From J054 sp964613615 (GTDB lineage Bacteria; Pseudomonadota; Gammaproteobacteria; Steroidobacterales; GCA-2729495): a DNA stretch of 16,272 nt. Of the stretch, positions 13,102-16,272 are shown piece by piece. Under the pieces are notes generated by a model. It made no database searches. It saw only the letters and a list, made by a program, of their open reading frames with translations, and had not been told where the DNA came from. The translations under genes were made by a program, and so were the position numbers. Numbering within the stretch: position 1 is the first letter of the stretch; every line of letters starts with the position of its first letter. Location: contig CAZTIB010000254.1 in the NCBI GenBank assembly GCA_964613615.1, positions 1 to 16,272 of the forward strand, written 5' to 3'.

Positions 13102-13841
13102 GCCAACCCGGCGCTATGGGTGCAATCCGCTACGCACTCCCCAACCTGCTCACGGCCACCAGCTTTCTGCTGGCCCTCGCTTCCATTGTCAGTGCCGAAC
13201 TCGGGCACCTGGAGCAAGCGGGCTGGTTCATTGTCTGGTGCATCCTGCTGGATGTGGCTGACGGCATTGCTGCGCGACTGTTAAAGGCCACGTCGAGCTT
13301 CGGAGCGGAGTTCGACTCTTTTGCCGACCTGGTAGCGTTCGGGCTTGCCCCGGCATCATTGGTGCTGCACTACGTCTGGCAGACCTACGACGGCGTTGCG
13401 ACCGTGTGGATTGCGGCGAGCTGCGCCATCTACGCGTTACTGGCAGCGTTGCGGCTGGCGCGTTTTAACTCGGTGGCGCCGGTGCAGGCCGGCTGGTTCC
13501 GCGGCGTGCCGACCACCGTGTGTGGCGCGCTGATTTCTACCGGCATCATTGTGCTGGTGCGCCACGAAGACCTGGCCACGCTCAACTGGCCGGTCTATCT
13601 GTCGGTGGCGATGGCCGTGCTCGGCATCGGCATGATTTCTAATCTGCGGTTTCCGAAGCTGGCCCTCAGCTCCAACCGGCTGCTGAATATTCCGCACGTG
13701 GCGAACGTTCTCGGCCTGTATATCTGCGGCTCACTGCGGATCTGGCCGGAGTACCAGTTTGTTGCCGCGGTGCTCATTCTGTCGGGCGGGCTGCTGATCG
13801 GCGGCTTGCGCCCCCGGGTGCCAATGGAACCCACCCGGTAG
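13098..13841 (+). CDS. pssA: CDP-alcohol phosphatidyltransferase, probably phosphatidylserine synthase
   Basis: The CDP-alcohol phosphotransferase signature is complete: D52-xx-D55-G56-xx-A59-R60-x8-G69-xxx-D73-xxx-D77, the metal- and CDP-diacylglycerol-binding residues. The LPNLLTATSF start, about seven hydrophobic segments and the length of 247 residues fit the membrane-embedded PssA subclass, which makes phosphatidylserine from CDP-diacylglycerol and serine. A related headgroup transfer cannot be ruled out. The GTG start at 13098 overlaps the lipoprotein stop. The ATG at 13116 is an alternative that loses six residues and none of the fold. The stop codon TAG at 13839-13841 lies inside a REP element, so the original C-terminus may have been slightly altered by insertion. 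Confidence 0.88.
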   Translation: MSQPGAMGAIRYALPNLLTATSFLLALASIVSAELGHLEQAGWFIVWCILLDVADGIAARLLKATSSFGAEFDSFADLVAFGLAPASLVLHYVWQTYDGVATVWIAASCAIYALLAALRLARFNSVAPVQAGWFRGVPTTVCGALISTGIIVLVRHEDLATLNWPVYLSVAMAVLGIGMISNLRFPKLALSSNRLLNIPHVANVLGLYICGSLRIWPEYQFVAAVLILSGGLLIGGLRPRVPMEPTR

Positions 13842-14096
13842 GAGCGGCTTCAGCCGCGATCGCGATGCAAGGAAACGCCGATGGCCTGGGAAAGCCGTCG
13901 CGGCTGAAGCCGCTCCTACGGTATGGGGGTCGAGTTCAATCTCACGATAGCTGTGCACGGCCTGGAGAATGCAGGTCTGCGGCACACCCGCGTCATCGCA
14001 GCGTACCTCCGTGACCAGCCAGTGTTTCTCGCGGTTACGCGGTTCGGCGGCGGTCCACTTGCTTTGCAGCAGCTTCTTCGGATTGACGCGATTCAT
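13731..14096 (-). CDS. Trp-rich conserved protein (TIGR02450/DUF2389-like), 3' end replaced by a REP
   Basis: Residues 1-56 match the small Trp-rich family: MNRVNPKKLLQSKWTA, then EKHWLVTEV and ILQAVHSYREIELD. From memory, family members continue for about 15 more residues with a Trp after this point and end near residue 70. Here the codon for residue 60 is the first of the REP element at 13919 (GTAGGAGC read as VGA). The frame then runs through the repeat and into antisense pssA before stopping at 13731, giving 121 residues of which about 60 are ancestral. It is either a recently damaged gene or one with a new tail. The function of the family is unknown. The start at 14096 diverges from recQ by 65 bases, and no strong ribosome binding site is seen. 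Confidence 0.65.
   Translation of the reverse strand: MNRVNPKKLLQSKWTAAEPRNREKHWLVTEVRCDDAGVPQTCILQAVHSYREIELDPHTVGAASAATAFPGHRRFLASRSRLKPLLPGGFHWHPGAQAADQQPARQNEHRGNKLVLRPDPQ
13838..13919. repeat. GTAG-type REP doublet (REPIN), copy 2
   Basis: Two perfect, inverted units of GTAGGAGCGGCTTCAGCCGC plus GA enclose a central spacer of about 38 bases. The left GTAG contains the pssA stop codon (TAG, 13839-13841). The right end truncates the Trp-rich gene. Confidence 0.95.
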
Positions 14097-14161
14097 TTAC
14101 CGAGCGTAGCAGCTGAAAGAAAGCTGATGTCCGCTGCCCCTGTGCTGCTATTCTCCCCGGC

Positions 14162-15994
14162 GTGACCTCCCCCGCCCACGAAATCCTCCGCGACGTTTTC
14201 GGCTACCACGAATTCCGCGGCCAGCAGGAAGCGGCCATCGGGCGGGCCCTGGCCGGGCAGGATTCCCTGGTGCTGATGCCCACCGGCGGCGGCAAGTCCG
14301 TGTGCTACCAGGTACCGGCGCTGCTGGGCCGCGGCACCGCGCTTGTGATCTCGCCACTGATCGCGCTGATGCAGGACCAGGTCAGCGCACTGCATGAGCT
14401 GGGCGTGGCGGCAGCCTTCTTGAATTCTTCCCTGTCGTGGGAGGAACAGGAAGCCATCATCGGGCAGCTGCACCGCGGGGAGCTGAAACTTCTGTATATA
14501 GCACCGGAACGGCTGGTGCAGCCGCAGACCCGGGCGTGGCTGAGCGAGCTGCCCATTTCGCTGATCGCCATTGACGAGGCCCACTGCGTGTCGCAATGGG
14601 GCCACGATTTCCGGCAGGACTACCTGAGTCTCAATGAACTGCGCCATGTCTTCCCCGGCGTGCCGCGCATAGCCCTTACGGCCACGGCCACGGCCCTGAC
14701 CCGCGCGGAGATTATCGAACGGCTGGAGCTGGACGACCCGGCGGTGCTGGTCTCAGGCTTCGACCGGCCGAACATCCGTTACCAGGTGCAGCCGAAGACC
14801 GATGCGCGTACCCAGCTCGCGCGCTTCCTGGAAGCCCATCGCGGCGAGGCCGGCATCGTGTACTGCCTGTCGCGCAAGAAGACCGAGAGCATTGCCGAGT
14901 GGCTGAATACCCAGGGTTACAAGGCCCTGCCCTACCACGCGGGGTTGTCTGCACACGACCGCGCGAAACATCAGCGGCGCTTTGTCACCGAAGACGGGCT
15001 GATCATCGTCGCCACTATCGCGTTCGGGATGGGCATCGACAAACCCGACGTGCGCTTCGTGGCCCACCTGGACCTGCCCAAGAGCCTGGAGGCCTACTAC
15101 CAGGAAACCGGCCGTGCCGGGCGCGACGGGCTGCCCGCCGAGGCCTGGATGGTCTACGGCCTGCAGGACGTGGTGCGCCTGCGCCAGATGGCCGACGAAA
15201 GTGTCGCCGACGAAGAATACAAGCGCCACGAACGCCAGAAACTCGACGCCCTGCTCGGCTGGTGCGAGGTTACCGGCTGCCGGCGCCGGCCGCTGCTGGA
15301 GTATTTCGGTGAGACCCTGGCCGCCGACTGCGGCAACTGCGACAACTGCCTGCACCCGCCGGCCACTCGCGACGGCACGGTCGATGCGCAGATGCTGTTG
15401 AGTGCCGTGTATCGCACCGGCCAGATGTTCGGCGCCGCACACGTCGTGGACGTGCTGATGGGCAAGAGCACGGAGAAAACGCAGCAGCACGGGCACGATG
15501 CGCTGAGTGTATTTGGCGTGGGTGCGGACCGGCCAGCTACGGCATGGCGGTCGGTGGTGCGGCAGCTGGTGGTACGGGGTTACTTGCGGGCGGACCCGGA
15601 ACGCTTTGGGGGCCTGGTACTGACAGAATCCAGCCGCTCGGTGTTAAAGGGTTCCGAGGCGGTGGAGCTGCGGGAAGATCCACTCGTACCGAAGAAGGCC
15701 CGGAGTAAGCGCAAGGCAAAAAGTGCTGGTGCAGGCCTCGGTACGGGCGGCGCAGACGACGAAATCGCGATCACCGACATGCACCTGTGGGAAGCACTGC
15801 GAATGCGCCGGCAGGAACTGGCAAAACAACATGAGGTGCCGCCCTACGTAATCTTCCACGACTCGACGCTCCGGCAGATGGTGCACGACAAGCCCACCGA
15901 TGAAGATGGACTGCTAGCCATAAGCGGGGTTGGCCAGGCAAAGTTGGAGCGGTACGGGGAGGATTTTCTAGCGGTCATCCGCCGCGAGTTGTGA
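14162..15994 (+). CDS. recQ: ATP-dependent DNA helicase RecQ
   Basis: This 610-residue RecQ is full length for the family. Helicase motifs are in order: motif 0 FGYHEFRGQQEAAI (13-26), Walker A TGGGKS (41-46), the DEAH box (138-141) running into HCVSQWGHDFR (141-151), TATAT (173-177), and motif VI QETGRAGRDG (314-323). The zinc-binding cysteines C373, C390, C393 and C396 have the same spacing as in E. coli RecQ. A winged-helix domain follows, then a basic linker (KKARSKRKAK, 511-520) and a C-terminal HRDC domain (about 537-610). It unwinds DNA 3' to 5' in recombination and repair of stalled forks. The GTG start at 14162 has no obvious Shine-Dalgarno, but the family N-terminus begins right there. 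A REPIN follows 16 bases after the stop. Confidence 0.97.
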   Translation: MTSPAHEILRDVFGYHEFRGQQEAAIGRALAGQDSLVLMPTGGGKSVCYQVPALLGRGTALVISPLIALMQDQVSALHELGVAAAFLNSSLSWEEQEAIIGQLHRGELKLLYIAPERLVQPQTRAWLSELPISLIAIDEAHCVSQWGHDFRQDYLSLNELRHVFPGVPRIALTATATALTRAEIIERLELDDPAVLVSGFDRPNIRYQVQPKTDARTQLARFLEAHRGEAGIVYCLSRKKTESIAEWLNTQGYKALPYHAGLSAHDRAKHQRRFVTEDGLIIVATIAFGMGIDKPDVRFVAHLDLPKSLEAYYQETGRAGRDGLPAEAWMVYGLQDVVRLRQMADESVADEEYKRHERQKLDALLGWCEVTGCRRRPLLEYFGETLAADCGNCDNCLHPPATRDGTVDAQMLLSAVYRTGQMFGAAHVVDVLMGKSTEKTQQHGHDALSVFGVGADRPATAWRSVVRQLVVRGYLRADPERFGGLVLTESSRSVLKGSEAVELREDPLVPKKARSKRKAKSAGAGLGTGGADDEIAITDMHLWEALRMRRQELAKQHEVPPYVIFHDSTLRQMVHDKPTDEDGLLAISGVGQAKLERYGEDFLAVIRREL

Positions 15995-16010
15995 GGCGCC
16001 ACATCCCGAC

Positions 16011-16078
16011 GGTAGGAGCGGCTTTAGCCGCGAAGGGTCCGGCACATCGATGCTGTCGCGGCTAAAGCCGCTCCTACC
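16011..16078. repeat. GTAG-type REP doublet (REPIN), copy 3
   Basis: The left unit is GTAGGAGCGGCTTTAGCCGC and the right is its exact complement. The loop is TT rather than the TC of copy 2, and both units carry the same change. The inner spacer is about 22 bases, shorter than in copies 1 and 2. It lies 16 bases after the recQ stop and 53 bases before the next start. Confidence 0.95.
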
Positions 16079-16092
16079 AGGGGGGTAAGGAT

Positions 16093-16119
16093 TGGTGTCT
16101 GATACGATTTAGGACACCA
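16093..16119. promoter_or_regulatory. 7-bp inverted repeat upstream of the methyltransferase start
   Basis: TGGTGTC at 16093-16099 is matched by GACACCA at 16113-16119, with 13 bases between. The ATG at 16132 is 12 bases further on, so the stem would lie in the leader or cover a promoter. It could be an operator or another small palindromic repeat. No regulator can be named. Confidence 0.45.
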
Positions 16120-16131
16120 CTTGGCCGACGC

Positions 16132-16272
16132 ATGAGCAAACGCAAGAACGAGCGCGTCCTGGGCCTCCTGTATAGACGGGCGAAGACGCCGGAAGATCTG
16201 CCCTGGTACCGCGCCGAGCCGCCGGCCTTGCTCGTGAAAGCACTGGAGCAACGCACCTCGCCCGGGCGGGCA
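16132..16272 (+). CDS. N-terminus of a probable class I SAM-dependent methyltransferase, cut by the window edge
   Basis: The first 47 codons are present. After a basic start (MSKRKNERV), residues 20-40 read PEDLPWYRAEPPALLVKALEQ. The pattern PW-x-x-EPP-x-LL-x-x-AL usually comes just before the glycine-rich SAM-binding motif I (a D-x-GCGTG type) in small soluble methyltransferases. That motif would fall just past the edge, so the call is inference from the lead-in only. No clear Shine-Dalgarno precedes the ATG, and the inverted repeat at 16093-16119 lies in the leader. Confidence 0.6.
   Translation, partial: MSKRKNERVLGLLYRRAKTPEDLPWYRAEPPALLVKALEQRTSPGRA

Noticed and set aside
14753..15496. 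Antisense 247-aa frame in recQ
   Set aside because: It overlaps conserved helicase motifs and has no start signal or family pattern.

Overview
The window reads as GC-rich chromosomal DNA (roughly 60% GC by eye) from an uncultured gammaproteobacterium. Gene density is high, spacers are short, and there are no phage, plasmid, transposase, CRISPR, rRNA or tRNA genes. The RecQ, LemA/DUF2207, PssA-type and Trp-rich (TIGR02450-like) proteins have a gammaproteobacterial flavour. The GTAG-headed palindromes resemble the REP elements of Xanthomonadales and pseudomonads. Placement in a marine or sediment lineage is my inference only.

Layout, left to right: the start of a minus-strand membrane-anchored protein (1-88); a minus-strand secreted thioredoxin-like protein (288-845); a plus-strand RRM RNA-binding protein with a strong ribosome binding site and an intrinsic terminator (1182-1568); a phytanoyl-CoA-dioxygenase-family protein (1989-2807); a translationally coupled minus-strand pair, an MECR-like oxidoreductase and then an MFS transporter (5036-2879); an unknown multi-pass membrane protein (5177-5947); and an isoprenylcysteine-methyltransferase-like membrane protein with an extra C-terminal region (7102-6005). 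A redox/sulfur cluster follows. A minus-strand AhpD-like CxxC protein and a small Cys-containing membrane protein (7733-7232) diverge from a persulfide dioxygenase-rhodanese fusion and a nitroreductase (8031-9811). Next come the LemA and DUF2207 pair on the minus strand (12403-10005), a small lipoprotein overlapping a CDP-alcohol phosphatidyltransferase, probably phosphatidylserine synthase (12718-13841), a Trp-rich-family gene whose 3' end has been replaced by a repeat (14096-13731), a RecQ helicase (14162-15994), and the start of a probable SAM methyltransferase (16132 to the window edge).

The most unusual feature lies between the genes. Two families of palindromic elements fill the spacers. 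One is a roughly 43-bp asymmetric palindrome with six clear copies, five of them within 3 to 30 bases of a stop codon. The other is a GTAG-headed REP doublet (REPIN) with three copies whose two arms change together. One REPIN supplies the stop codon of the phosphatidyltransferase gene on one side and removes the natural end of the Trp-rich gene on the other. No complete, clearly new defence or mobile system was found. The persulfide/thiol cluster, the extended methyltransferase and the palindrome families are the best leads.
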